Shown piece after piece: positions 9,216 through 18,097 of a stretch of DNA of 61,166 nucleotides; the stretch's first letter is position 1, and every line of letters starts with the position of its first letter. The DNA is taken from the NCBI GenBank assembly GCA_964422725.1, contig CAYRCC010000009.1, positions 1-61,166 of the forward strand. Reading direction: 5' to 3'. This stretch comes from CAKSNH01 sp964422725. Lineage in GTDB: Bacteria > Bacillota > Clostridia > UBA1381. The notes beneath the pieces are model-generated. The model did not search any database. It saw only the letters and a program-made list of their open reading frames with translations, and had not been told where the DNA came from. The position numbers were made by a program, and so were the translations under genes.

Positions 9216-9248
9216 TATCGCCGTCCGCAGATGGCGGTAAATTTTTTT
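9216..9248 (+). terminator. Rho-independent terminator after the hydrolase gene
   Basis: A stem of about 10 bp (TATCGCCGTC against GATGGCGGTA, with G-T pairs) and a CGCA loop is followed by seven T. It separates the recJ/smpB/hydrolase region from the heparinase-like gene. The latter must then have its own promoter; only a weak TATAAT at 9264 is visible. Confidence 0.75.
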
Positions 9249-9299
9249 GGAAAGTTAAATTTGTATAATTTGAAAATTTTGCTGTCGGAGGTATCGGAA

Positions 9300-12137
9300 A
9301 TGGAAACCGAAAAAGAAGTTTTTGCAAAAACACCGCCGCACGGACACGAAAACGTCGGCGCGGATATGCAGACAAAAACCACAGACGAAAAAGATTTTTT
9401 TGCCGCACTCGATTATGCCGGATATCCGGCTCTTGCCGACGTAAAAACGGCAGTTGATGAAGGCGACTCGGCAACAGCAAAAAAACGGCTTTTGCAATAC
9501 TTTAAACGTAGGAGTATAGAAGGCAATATATCGGGGTTTGGGGTAAGCAAGGCTGACGAAAATTATAATATGGCTGTACTGCCAATGCGCAATATCCTCA
9601 CAGGACCGTATGAATTTGATATGTGGCAGGGCGAATTTAAGGTAAACGCCGGAGCGGATTATACGTTTTACAGAGTCGATGTGACAGACCGCATAATTCG
9701 CGAAATGCCGAACGGTGCGGCGGCGTTTATGCTGTTTGCCGGAAGTAAGCAGACAGATACGGTATATGTGCAGTCTAAGGAATCGGCAAAAGGCGGTGCG
9801 CCGTATCTTGAAATTGCGTTTGACAATGACACCGGCAGACATACTGTGAAGATAGCGGTAAGCGAGGATACTTACATAAGCTCCGAAAACGGAAAAACCT
9901 CGGTTTCTTATGGTGATGTTTCAAAACTGCCGATAAAAGAGGGCGGTGTCGGTGGTGACCCGACAGGCGCGGAAAGCACAAGAGTATATATGATTTTTCC
10001 GCTTGATTTGCCGTCAAATGCACAGATTAAGCACGCAGAGCTTGTAGTAAGTGCGGTGTGCAAAGGCTGTGCAGATGTGTTGGTGCTTAATGTCGGCGAT
10101 ACGGTGTGGAGCGCGGACACGCTCACGTGGAAAAATACAAGAGGCAGTATTTACTCATACGAAAACACCGATGTGCCCGTATGGAACGCCCCCGCGCCGA
10201 ACGCGGACAGCGAGTACCATAATGTGACGGCGCGGTTTTGGTTCGGAAAACCTATGCTGTATGAGTATCTTTCGTATCTTGAGTCACCGACGGAGTATAA
10301 CGCGGCGCACCCGTACTGTGATGTGTATTCGGGCGGCGATTTCGGTCCTAAGCTGATAGATTTGATGAGTGCATTTGCGGTGCAGATGAAGTGCGGTTAT
10401 CCGCGTACACTGGAAACCGGCGAAAGGCTTAACCGCTGGGTCGATATAGTGGACGCACTCCTTAAAACAACCGCATTTGATGGTCGTGAAGATGATTTTT
10501 ACAGGATTATTGCATTTATGTACGGTGACTGCAAGTATATCAACAGCCTTGACATAACGGACGGAAAAGTGTGGTGGAGCAATTGGAGAATTGTTGCAAA
10601 TGCCGGATTTTTCAAGACGGCAGAATATCTTCGAGAGCTTTGTATGCACGATTCGTTCAGGAAAAAGGCTGAGTATAACGTTGAATACACAATGGATTTG
10701 CTGTATAACAGCGATATGAGTTTTACCGAGGCGGGACCGTCATATGCGCAGTGGTGCGCACAGTTATTCGGGGATTGCGCCGTAATGGCGGAAAAAGCCG
10801 GAAAGCCTATGAGCGGCAGTTTTATCGAAAAGCTGAAGGGTGCGGCGAGATACGCGGCAAACGCATTTTATCCGGACGGCTTTGACAGCAATGTCGGCGA
10901 TTCAAATTATCGTGACAAAATGCCGAATTTCAAAGCACTGGCAGACTTTCTGAAAGACCCTATGCTTGCGGCGTACGTCAGCGGCAGTGATGAATATAAG
11001 AAAAATCTTTCGATATTGTATCCGGAATCCAATTCGGCGTATATGCGCACCGGGTGGAATCCGCAGAAAAACATATATGTTTCTTTCGCCAATCACCCCG
11101 GTGAGGGACACGCGCACCCTGATGCGAATCAAGTGCTTATGTATGCTTACGGACAACCGCTCTTGGTTGACAGCGGACGCTACAGTTACAGCACGACAAA
11201 CAAAATTTACGATGAACTCCGCACCGCAAAAGCACACAATACAATTTCGGCACAGGACTCAAAGCTGGGTTTGCACACCGGCGCAGACGGGTTTTCGGTG
11301 TGGCGCGATAACGGACTGTTTGTTTTTGCTGGCTCTGTACAGAACGGCTGTACGGCGGTGCATACAAGAAACGTATTGTTTTTCAAAAGGACGGATATGC
11401 CGACACTTGTTACGGATTATATCAGCGGTGAGGGAGAGTGTACATATAGTCAGAATTGGCATTTTATGCCGTCGAGCAATGCAAGGTTAATCGGAAACAC
11501 AGCGGTAACGTTTTTTTACCGAAAGGCAAATATTGCTGTGGCAAACTGTGACAGTGATGCGCGTGCAGAATTGCTTGACGGGTATTTCAGCGCGGATTAC
11601 GGCGTTGTGGCGAAAAGCAAATATGTGTCGTTTGAAAAAAACGGCGCACAGGTTAAGTTTTCAACGGTATTAAAACCGCTATCGTCAGGCGAGGTGCTTG
11701 ACGTGACGGCAAGGGACAGTGCGCGCGGAGAGAATGAAAGCGCGGTGTATTTTACGGACGGTACAAACGCGGTAAGCTTTTATGTAAGAAACGCCGATAT
11801 GGCAGGCGGTGAGTTCGGAGAGTATAAAACCGATGCAAGGGCGGCATTTGTGAAAGACGGCAAAACACAGCTGTTGTACGGACTTGCAGACGGCAGTGAG
11901 ATTATTTCAAAGGATAGGGTGTACATCAAAGCCGCAAAGACGGTTGTGTCGCTCGGAGTGGAAATTGACGGTGCGGCAGTGAAGATTTTCGGCGAGAAAT
12001 TAGTGCGGGATTCAAATAGAGCAACGGCAATAAAGCTGTACGCGCCAAATTCGGAATGTGTACTGTTTAACGGCGTGAGGACGGAGTTTGTGCGCGACGG
12101 CGAATATATTTATGCGGTCGGTACAAAAAGTGATTAA
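9300..12137 (+). CDS. Heparinase II/III-like protein with CBM96-like insert
   Basis: A 945-residue protein of the heparinase II/III superfamily, lyases that cleave uronic-acid polysaccharides by beta-elimination; which substrate is cut here is unknown. The N-terminal part (about 35-80, DYAGYPALADVKTAV) is followed by an insert at about 95-300. This insert has features of DNRLRE/CBM96 modules (VDVTDRIIREMPNG, then AQIKHAELVVSAV). Next come an alpha-helical toroid region at about 330-570 and the C-terminal beta-sandwich with the conserved GHAHPDANQ and LLVDSGRYSYS near 605-630. The ATG at 9300 is preferred over one at 9231 because GGAGG lies eight bases before it and the earlier ATG falls inside the terminator stem. 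There is no signal peptide, so it is probably cytoplasmic, unlike the PL11 lyases downstream. Confidence 0.8.
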   Translation: METEKEVFAKTPPHGHENVGADMQTKTTDEKDFFAALDYAGYPALADVKTAVDEGDSATAKKRLLQYFKRRSIEGNISGFGVSKADENYNMAVLPMRNILTGPYEFDMWQGEFKVNAGADYTFYRVDVTDRIIREMPNGAAAFMLFAGSKQTDTVYVQSKESAKGGAPYLEIAFDNDTGRHTVKIAVSEDTYISSENGKTSVSYGDVSKLPIKEGGVGGDPTGAESTRVYMIFPLDLPSNAQIKHAELVVSAVCKGCADVLVLNVGDTVWSADTLTWKNTRGSIYSYENTDVPVWNAPAPNADSEYHNVTARFWFGKPMLYEYLSYLESPTEYNAAHPYCDVYSGGDFGPKLIDLMSAFAVQMKCGYPRTLETGERLNRWVDIVDALLKTTAFDGREDDFYRIIAFMYGDCKYINSLDITDGKVWWSNWRIVANAGFFKTAEYLRELCMHDSFRKKAEYNVEYTMDLLYNSDMSFTEAGPSYAQWCAQLFGDCAVMAEKAGKPMSGSFIEKLKGAARYAANAFYPDGFDSNVGDSNYRDKMPNFKALADFLKDPMLAAYVSGSDEYKKNLSILYPESNSAYMRTGWNPQKNIYVSFANHPGEGHAHPDANQVLMYAYGQPLLVDSGRYSYSTTNKIYDELRTAKAHNTISAQDSKLGLHTGADGFSVWRDNGLFVFAGSVQNGCTAVHTRNVLFFKRTDMPTLVTDYISGEGECTYSQNWHFMPSSNARLIGNTAVTFFYRKANIAVANCDSDARAELLDGYFSADYGVVAKSKYVSFEKNGAQVKFSTVLKPLSSGEVLDVTARDSARGENESAVYFTDGTNAVSFYVRNADMAGGEFGEYKTDARAAFVKDGKTQLLYGLADGSEIISKDRVYIKAAKTVVSLGVEIDGAAVKIFGEKLVRDSNRATAIKLYAPNSECVLFNGVRTEFVRDGEYIYAVGTKSD

Positions 12138-12218
12138 TAGAAAAACGAAAATTACAGGTGAATACTTACAACAAAATCGGCACAATTTTCTTGTAAGCGA
12201 ACAGCCGTAAAAAAACAA

Positions 12219-12264
12219 AAACTCCCGAAAACAGCTAAAATCAAGCTGTTTTCGAGAGTTTTTT
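12219..12264. terminator. Bidirectional terminator between convergent genes
   Basis: A 17-bp stem with one mismatch (AACTCCCGAAAACAGCT against AGCTGTTTTCGAGAGTT) is flanked by A-runs on the left and T-runs on the right. It lies between the heparinase-like gene (plus) and the PL11 gene (minus) and can end both. Confidence 0.85.
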
Positions 12265-12278
12265 AACATTTTGCGCTA

Positions 12279-15200
12279 TTATTCTTCGGACAAATCATCG
12301 CCGCCGAGGTCATCACCGCCGAGGTCATCNNNNNNNNNNNNNNNNNNNNNNNNNNNNNNNNNNNNNNNNNNNNNNNNNNNNNNNNNNNNNNNNNNNNNNN
12401 NNNNNNNNNNNNNNNNNNNNNNNNNNNNNCGCCGAGGTCATCACCGCCGAGGTCATCATCGCCGAGGTCATCATCGCCGCCGATATCGTCCGCAGCGACT
12501 CCGTCACCGCTAACTTTCATTATCGGTTTCATATTCTGCAATGAATCCCACATAAACAATTTAACTTTGTAATCTCCGATTGTCTTGTCAAACACAAATT
12601 CATCGGTGAAGTTTGTTCTTTGCTGTGTAACCTTAATATTTTTCGCTTTAATATCGGCAATATTGCCGTTATCGTCACACAAAGCGGCGATAATTACTAT
12701 ATCCTCCGTACCGTCAATAAGTGCATACGAAACAGCCGCTTTATTGCCGTCTTTGCTGTCCAGCTTAAAATAAGCCTCCTCGACAGGGTCGTCACCTGCG
12801 GCAAACTGTGTAATTTTAATGCTGTCAATGCCGTTAGGATATGCCCATGCGGACGTACCGTTTTCGCCTACCTGCAATCCGAACGACACCGAATTGTAGG
12901 TTGTACCCTCAGGCATTGCATAATCGGTATAATCGCTGATTTGCACGCCGCCGAACTTGAACGAATTGATTTTATTGTTCGTAGGGTCAAATATAATTTG
13001 TACATTCTTTACATAAGTTTCGTTTTCACCGTCAAATATACTCTTTGCCGCATCAACATTACCGTCCGCATCAATACCTATATAGTTTGCGCCGCCGTCT
13101 GTGCTGACGAATGTGTGGTAACCGTTTGCCCAGCCGATACGCAGATTTGAACCGAACTGAATGTATTCAAAATTAGCATCTTTACCGAGGTTGCCGCCGA
13201 AATACCAGTTAACGTCATATGTTACAAGAGTATTATCGTTAATATCGAATTGCTTTAGTGCATTATATCCGACAGTAGGTTTTACCTGATTGTACCAAAT
13301 ACGTCCGTTGTCGGAATCGTATTTCAGCGAAGCCGAGTCGCTGCTTTCCTGTGTCCATTCGGTAATTGTGCTTTCGGTCATTTCTTTTTTCTCATACGTG
13401 GTGTCGGTTCTTCCGGATACACTTTTCGTTGAGAAGTACGTCAGATTTTCAAGTTTAGGAACGGCTTTAACTGCTCCGTCGCCGTCCTTTGTTATTTCAC
13501 AGCGGAAGGTTTTGAGTTTTTTGCCGCCAAGATTAATGGTTGTCGTGTATTTTGCGCTTTCTGCCGTCCACGAGCTGTCTGTACCGATAAGCGTTACATC
13601 TGCTTTGTCGTTTGCATAATCAAATTCAACCGTCACATTCCAACGCTTTGCACTTCCCTGTACATTGCTGGCACTGTCGATAACTTTATTCCAGCTTGAT
13701 ATGAGTCCATCAGCATCTTTTTCTCCGACTTTGCTCATAAGTGTTTGACCGCTTGATTTGTAAGCCTGTGACATAGTAAGAATATTGCCGCCGTTTTCGT
13801 CAAGCATTTTAACGGCAAAGCTGTATTCGTGCCCGTCCCAATTCCAATCACTGCCGTTGTATTTCACACCGCCTGTGGTGAAGTGGAAATTAAGTGTTGC
13901 GCTGTCGTCGGTGCAGACGGTGAAATCCTTATGGAACTCATTCAAAGCATTATTGCTGTCGGAAAGATTCAGCGAACCGCCGTCAACAGTACCTGTAAAA
14001 TCAGATGTGTTCGTGTCTGACACAAAATTTCCTTCAGGGTTCAAATTTGTCTGATTGTACGGCTTTACTCTTACAACGCATTGCGCGGTAAGTCCGCCGT
14101 CAACCGTTGCTGCGGTGATTACCGCTCTGCCGTAGCCGACTCCGGTAACGTTTCCGTTGTTGTCCACAACCGCAACTTTAGTATCGTCTGACGACCACTT
14201 AACAGCCTTGTTGCTTGTTTCGTCCGGCTTTACGGTAGCTGTCAGCTTGGTGGTATAGTCAATACCGGTGTCGATAATGCTTTCGCTGAGAACAACGCTT
14301 TCGGCGTGTCTTGCGGTAACATTAACGGTACAGCTTGCGGTAAAATTGCCGTCAACCGTTGTTGCGGTGATTGTCGTACTGCCCTCGGCAACACCTGTGA
14401 CAATGCCGTTTTCAACCGTTGCGATGCTTTCGTCGGCAGATGAGTATATAATCTTTTTCTTTGTGGCGTTTTCAGGAGAAATAACCGCTTTCGCCTTAAC
14501 TGTTTTGTTCACCTCAACACTGACCGTTTCTTCGGAAAATGCGACTCCGGTTACGGCAACCTGTTCGGGCTGTTCGTATGTAACGGTAGTGTATGCAACA
14601 GCCGGAGCTAGGTAGTTTAGCTCATTTCCGGCATCATCGGTTGCCAGCGCCGCCGAACCGACATAATAGCTTGTGTGCGGCGGCTGATTGTATGCGACAT
14701 TCTGCCATGCTATTGCCAGTCTGTACTGGCTGTCGTGCATAAGCGTTGTCAAACGGTAGTCGGTAGGTATGGTTGATGTAAATATTCTGAGTACCGGTGT
14801 TTCGTCCTTACCTTTACCCGATGCCATAATTATTTCTTCGCGCCAGTCGCCCCACAAATCGGCAACAAGACAAGGATTTCGCTTTGTGTAGTTATTAGTT
14901 GTTCCGCCTGTCAGTGTATAACCGTCATTTTCACCCCAGAATCTGGTTGTATAACCGTTTGCGGCATCATACTTTTGAATAATGTTTGAGTCGAGCAGTT
15001 CTCTGCCCAAATCGCCGTCCCAGTATACAAGGAAGTTGTCAAAGCTGCCCTTTCCGGCACCGGCTGGCTTTGCCTTGAGTTCAGCTCCCGTCAAATCAAA
15101 CACATTTGAGTGGTTACTCGTCCAGCCGAGTGCAAGTGCGTTTGGATTTTCCTTTGCATAAGCATCGTCGATATTATCCATTACGCCGCGTCCTGTATCA

Positions 15201-16690
15201 CCTGACGCGCCGACTCCGAATATATTCTTTCCCGTTGCCGCGACTCTAAAGTCCGCCGCATTGTTTTTAATTCCTTCGGATTTTTCTTTTACGGAGAAAA
15301 CCTCCTGTATACCGTCGTTGTTAAAGTCATTTACGTGCATAGCGTCACCGTGTCCGAGCAGTGTGTTTCCTATAACAGTACCGTCATCGTCAAGCGTAGC
15401 CGAGCCGTATACGATTTCGTCTTTGCCGTCGTTATCCACATCGGAAACGGATAAGTTGTGATTTCCCTGTCCGTAAAGTGAATCGGTACTCTTTTGAGCA
15501 CCATCGTGTTCCCATTGCAGCGACATATCACTTCCGTCCCATGTGTATGCGCGTACAACAGCTCTGTTGTAGTAACCGCGGCACATTACGATGCTCGGAT
15601 GTACTCCGTCGATATACGCAACCGCCGCCAAGAATCTGTGTGCACGCTGAAGTTTGCTGTCGCCCCAGGCAGAGCCGTTTGTACTGCCTAGCGGAATACC
15701 GGCGGTTGTACACATAGCCTCGCCGGTTTCACCGTCAAACACAGTATAGAAATCTGCGCCGATATTGTGTCCTTTGCTAAGCTGTATATTCGTGTTATCG
15801 GTATTTCTTATTTCTTCCGTATCGCCGACCTCGGTAACATATTTGCCTTTAGAATCCTTTGAACCCGGCGCGGTCTGTGTTGCAACTTCTGCCTTTCCGT
15901 CACCGTCAAAGTCGTACACCAGAAACTGCGTGTCGTGTGCACCGGCGCGGATACTCGGACCTAAATCGATTCTCCATTTGAGATTATCCGTATCGGTTGT
16001 TATTTCGTAAGCATCAATGTAAACATTGCCGCTGAGTCCTGTATTGGTGGTATCCTTTGAGTTTGTCGGGTCCCACTTTAAGACTATTTCATAATCTCCG
16101 TCACCGTCAAGGTCACCGACGGACGCGTCGTTTGCGCCGCCTTCGTGGTCTTTGTCAAGATTGTAGTAATACGACATTTCGCCGCTTGACGTTTTCATAT
16201 CAGCCGGTCTTTGAATAGGCACGTCCATATATGTAAACGAATTTGCCAATGTGGAGTATTGGCTCTTTGCGGCAACGTGATTTGCCGTCGGTGAAACCGA
16301 TGTCTGTGCGGCAACCGTTTGCGCATCTGCACCTGCCAAAACAACCTTATATTTATCCGAAACAGTTCCGGCTTCGTCGATGTAATTTGTACCCTTTGCG
16401 CCGGTTGTGGTTGCAAGATAGGTATCGTTTTTGTATATGTCGTATTCCGCAGTTGCGAGCGGTTCATCGCCCAATAATCTCCACGACAGATACACTCCTG
16501 TTTTATTGACGTTTTGAGTGTCGGCGGTTCTGTAAACCGCAACCAAGCCGCGGTTTAACTTTTCCATCTGCCGCACATTTGTCTGCCAAACAGGCGTTTT
16601 TGCCGCCGCATAGGTTGTCGGTGAGAGTGCCGTGAAAGCTGACACAATCATAGAAACGCTCAGTGCGGCACTGATGATTTTTTTCTTCAT
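12279..16690 (-). CDS. Secreted rhamnogalacturonan endolyase, PL11, with Ig-like domains
   Basis: A PL11 lyase (YesW/YesX type) that cleaves the rhamnogalacturonan-I backbone by beta-elimination. Residues 1-29 are a signal peptide. The catalytic eight-bladed propeller spans about 30-710, with calcium loops of the DxDxDG type (VGDLDGDGDYE, VYDFDGDGKAE). Two BIG2 Ig-like domains follow at about 712-885. After them come two beta-sandwich regions with no name I can give (about 885-1095 and 1100-1295), a small domain at about 1301-1395 shared with other proteins here, and an acidic DDLGG repeat tail. The C-terminus is split by the gap. In the correct frame the protein ends GGDDLSEE with TAA at 12281-12279. 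GAGGGAG lies before the ATG. No sortase or SLH anchor is visible. The enzyme has its own promoter and faces the heparinase-like gene. Confidence 0.9.
12294..12485 (-). repeat. 15-bp tandem repeat coding for a DDLGG tail, broken by the gap
   Basis: Copies of a 15-bp unit (GCCGAGGTCATCACC or ...ATC on the plus strand) stand on both sides of the N run: about two on the left and three on the right. On the minus strand they encode Asp-Asp-Leu-Gly-Gly units, an acidic C-terminal tail of the PL11 protein. The array itself probably caused the assembly to break here, so the true copy number is unknown. Confidence 0.85.
12330..12429. other. Assembly gap of 100 N
   Basis: Exactly 100 N, the customary placeholder for a gap of unknown size, within the 15-bp repeat. 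For the reading frame on both sides to agree, the real gap must equal 2 modulo 3 bases. A literal translation across 100 N therefore reaches a wrong C-terminus. Confidence 0.95.
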
Positions 16691-16790
16691 TATTCTCCCT
16701 CTTTCCTAAGAAATTACTACATATTTTCGGATTGCAGACAAAACCTATCGTATTTTATCCGTAATCCGATATTTTATAACTTATAATATT

Positions 16791-16820
16791 ATTGTATCAC
16801 ATTTCAGCACATATAATCAA
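16791..16820 (-). promoter_or_regulatory. Promoter of the first PL11 gene, extended -10
   Basis: On the minus strand TTGATT and TACAAT are 18 bases apart, and the -10 is preceded by TG (TGATACAAT), an extended -10. It lies about 100 bases before the PL11 ATG. The same TGATACAAT occurs in the amidohydrolase promoter at 27224. Confidence 0.65.
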
Positions 16821-16831
16821 TAGTTTTTCGT

Positions 16832-16863
16832 CAAAAAATAAGTGACTTTTTGTGCAAAATCAC
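16832..16863 (-). terminator. Terminator downstream of the GH43 gene
   Basis: On the minus strand an 8-bp stem (GTGATTTT / AAAAGTCAC with a G-T pair) is followed by a T-rich stretch. It starts 26 bases after the GH43 stop and lies just upstream of the PL11 promoter, so the two genes are probably separate transcripts. Confidence 0.5.
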
Positions 16864-16888
16864 AATAAATATACTGTAATTTCCAATG

Positions 16889-17875
16889 TTATCTGTTTAA
16901 TATCGGAAGACCGTTTTCGTCCCACGCAACTTTTCTTATACGCGCACTTCGGCAAGGGTCATACAGCGAATCGCCGTCGGAGTAACCGCATTTGCCCTCA
17001 AAACATTCCTTTGGACGTGAATGGTACACAAATATCACATCACCGTTTTCGTCGACAGTAAACGAGTTGTGTCCCGGACCGTACTCGTCGACAAGGTCGT
17101 CGGAAGTGAGAGCCGGTTTATCTGTTTTTGTCCACGACGCGCGGTCAAGCAAGTCAGCCTTTTCGTCGGCGTACATAAAGCCTATGCAGTATTCCGGACC
17201 TGTTGCCGAGGCGGAGTAAGCTACAATGACTTTGCCGTCGTGAAACAGCACAGACGGACCTTCGTTTACGGGTATACGTATTTTTTCCCAGTCATACTCG
17301 GGTTTTGTCAAAAGCATTGCGGGGGTGACGGTTTTCCATGGCTCGGACGGGTCAACTTCAGCTATATAGAGATTTGAGTTTCCGCCGTTCTGCGCCCAGA
17401 TAACATACGATTTGCCGCCGCACTCAAAATACGTCATATCAAGAGAAAAGCGTGTGAAAGCGAAATCGTCGCCCTCTGATGCCTGAAATTTTCCTTTTGT
17501 TACCCATTTGTCGTTGTACGGGTCAGCACCTGTGCAGACAGCGGCGTGGCAGTTTATATCCCAGATATTGTCGGCAGAACCGCTTGCCGCATAAAACACA
17601 TACCATTTTCCGCCGATAAAGTGCAGCTCCGGTGCCCATATAAATCTAAATTCGCTGTCTGAGTCCTTTTCGTCGAGAATAACCTTTTCTTCGGCTGTTT
17701 TAAGTCCTTCTATTGTTTTTGACCGCCTTAAAATTACTCTGTCGTAGCCTTCTTTGTCATCGTGTCCGTACATAGGGTATGATGCCGTAAAATAATAGTA
17801 GCCGTCATTGCCGAGGGTTATAAAAGGGTCTGCCCTGTCGGCAATAAATATAGGTGCGTTTGTTTTGGTGTTCAT
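16889..17875 (-). CDS. Intracellular glycoside hydrolase family 43 protein
   Basis: A 328-residue five-bladed propeller enzyme of GH43, which holds alpha-L-arabinofuranosidases, arabinanases and beta-xylosidases. The three catalytic acids are visible: the general base Asp16 in RADPFI, the pKa-modulating Asp146 in SLDMTYF and the general acid Glu205 in NEGPSVL. WAPELH at 80-85 is also typical. There is no signal peptide or accessory domain, so it would act on imported oligosaccharides. Given the pectin context, arabinose side chains of rhamnogalacturonan-I are a likely target, but the exact specificity cannot be read. GGAGG seven bases before the ATG fixes the start. Confidence 0.88.
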   Translation of the reverse strand: MNTKTNAPIFIADRADPFITLGNDGYYYFTASYPMYGHDDKEGYDRVILRRSKTIEGLKTAEEKVILDEKDSDSEFRFIWAPELHFIGGKWYVFYAASGSADNIWDINCHAAVCTGADPYNDKWVTKGKFQASEGDDFAFTRFSLDMTYFECGGKSYVIWAQNGGNSNLYIAEVDPSEPWKTVTPAMLLTKPEYDWEKIRIPVNEGPSVLFHDGKVIVAYSASATGPEYCIGFMYADEKADLLDRASWTKTDKPALTSDDLVDEYGPGHNSFTVDENGDVIFVYHSRPKECFEGKCGYSDGDSLYDPCRSARIRKVAWDENGLPILNR

Positions 17876-17918
17876 AGCGTTACCTCCAAATTTAATGTTT
17901 TGTTAATTTGTTAATCTT

Positions 17919-17947
17919 ATTGTAATATTGTTTGGGTTATTTGTCAA
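17919..17947 (-). promoter_or_regulatory. Sigma-A promoter of the GH43 gene
   Basis: On the minus strand TTGACA and TACAAT are separated by exactly 17 bases. The stretch between the -10 and the GH43 ATG contains two direct copies of ATTAACAAA-like sequence, which could be an operator but may be chance in AT-rich DNA. Confidence 0.75.
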
Positions 17948-18097
17948 GACGGTGCAATGTGTATTTTGTTAAAACGATTTTGGATTTGCCGTCAGCTTGA
18001 AATATTAAAATATATTTTTTAAAACTACCCCTTTTATGCACAGTTTAACCGCGAACAATATAGAGTAAAACAAATTACTGACAGAAAGGTGAGTATT

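Noticed and set aside
9231..9299. Earlier start of the heparinase-like gene at 9231
   Set aside because: That ATG lies within a terminator stem and has no ribosome binding site; ATG 9300 has GGAGG eight bases before.
12294..12485. RTX-type calcium-binding repeats in the PL11 tail
   Set aside because: The unit is DDLGG of five residues, not the nonapeptide GGxGxDxUx; and there is no type I secretion gene nearby.
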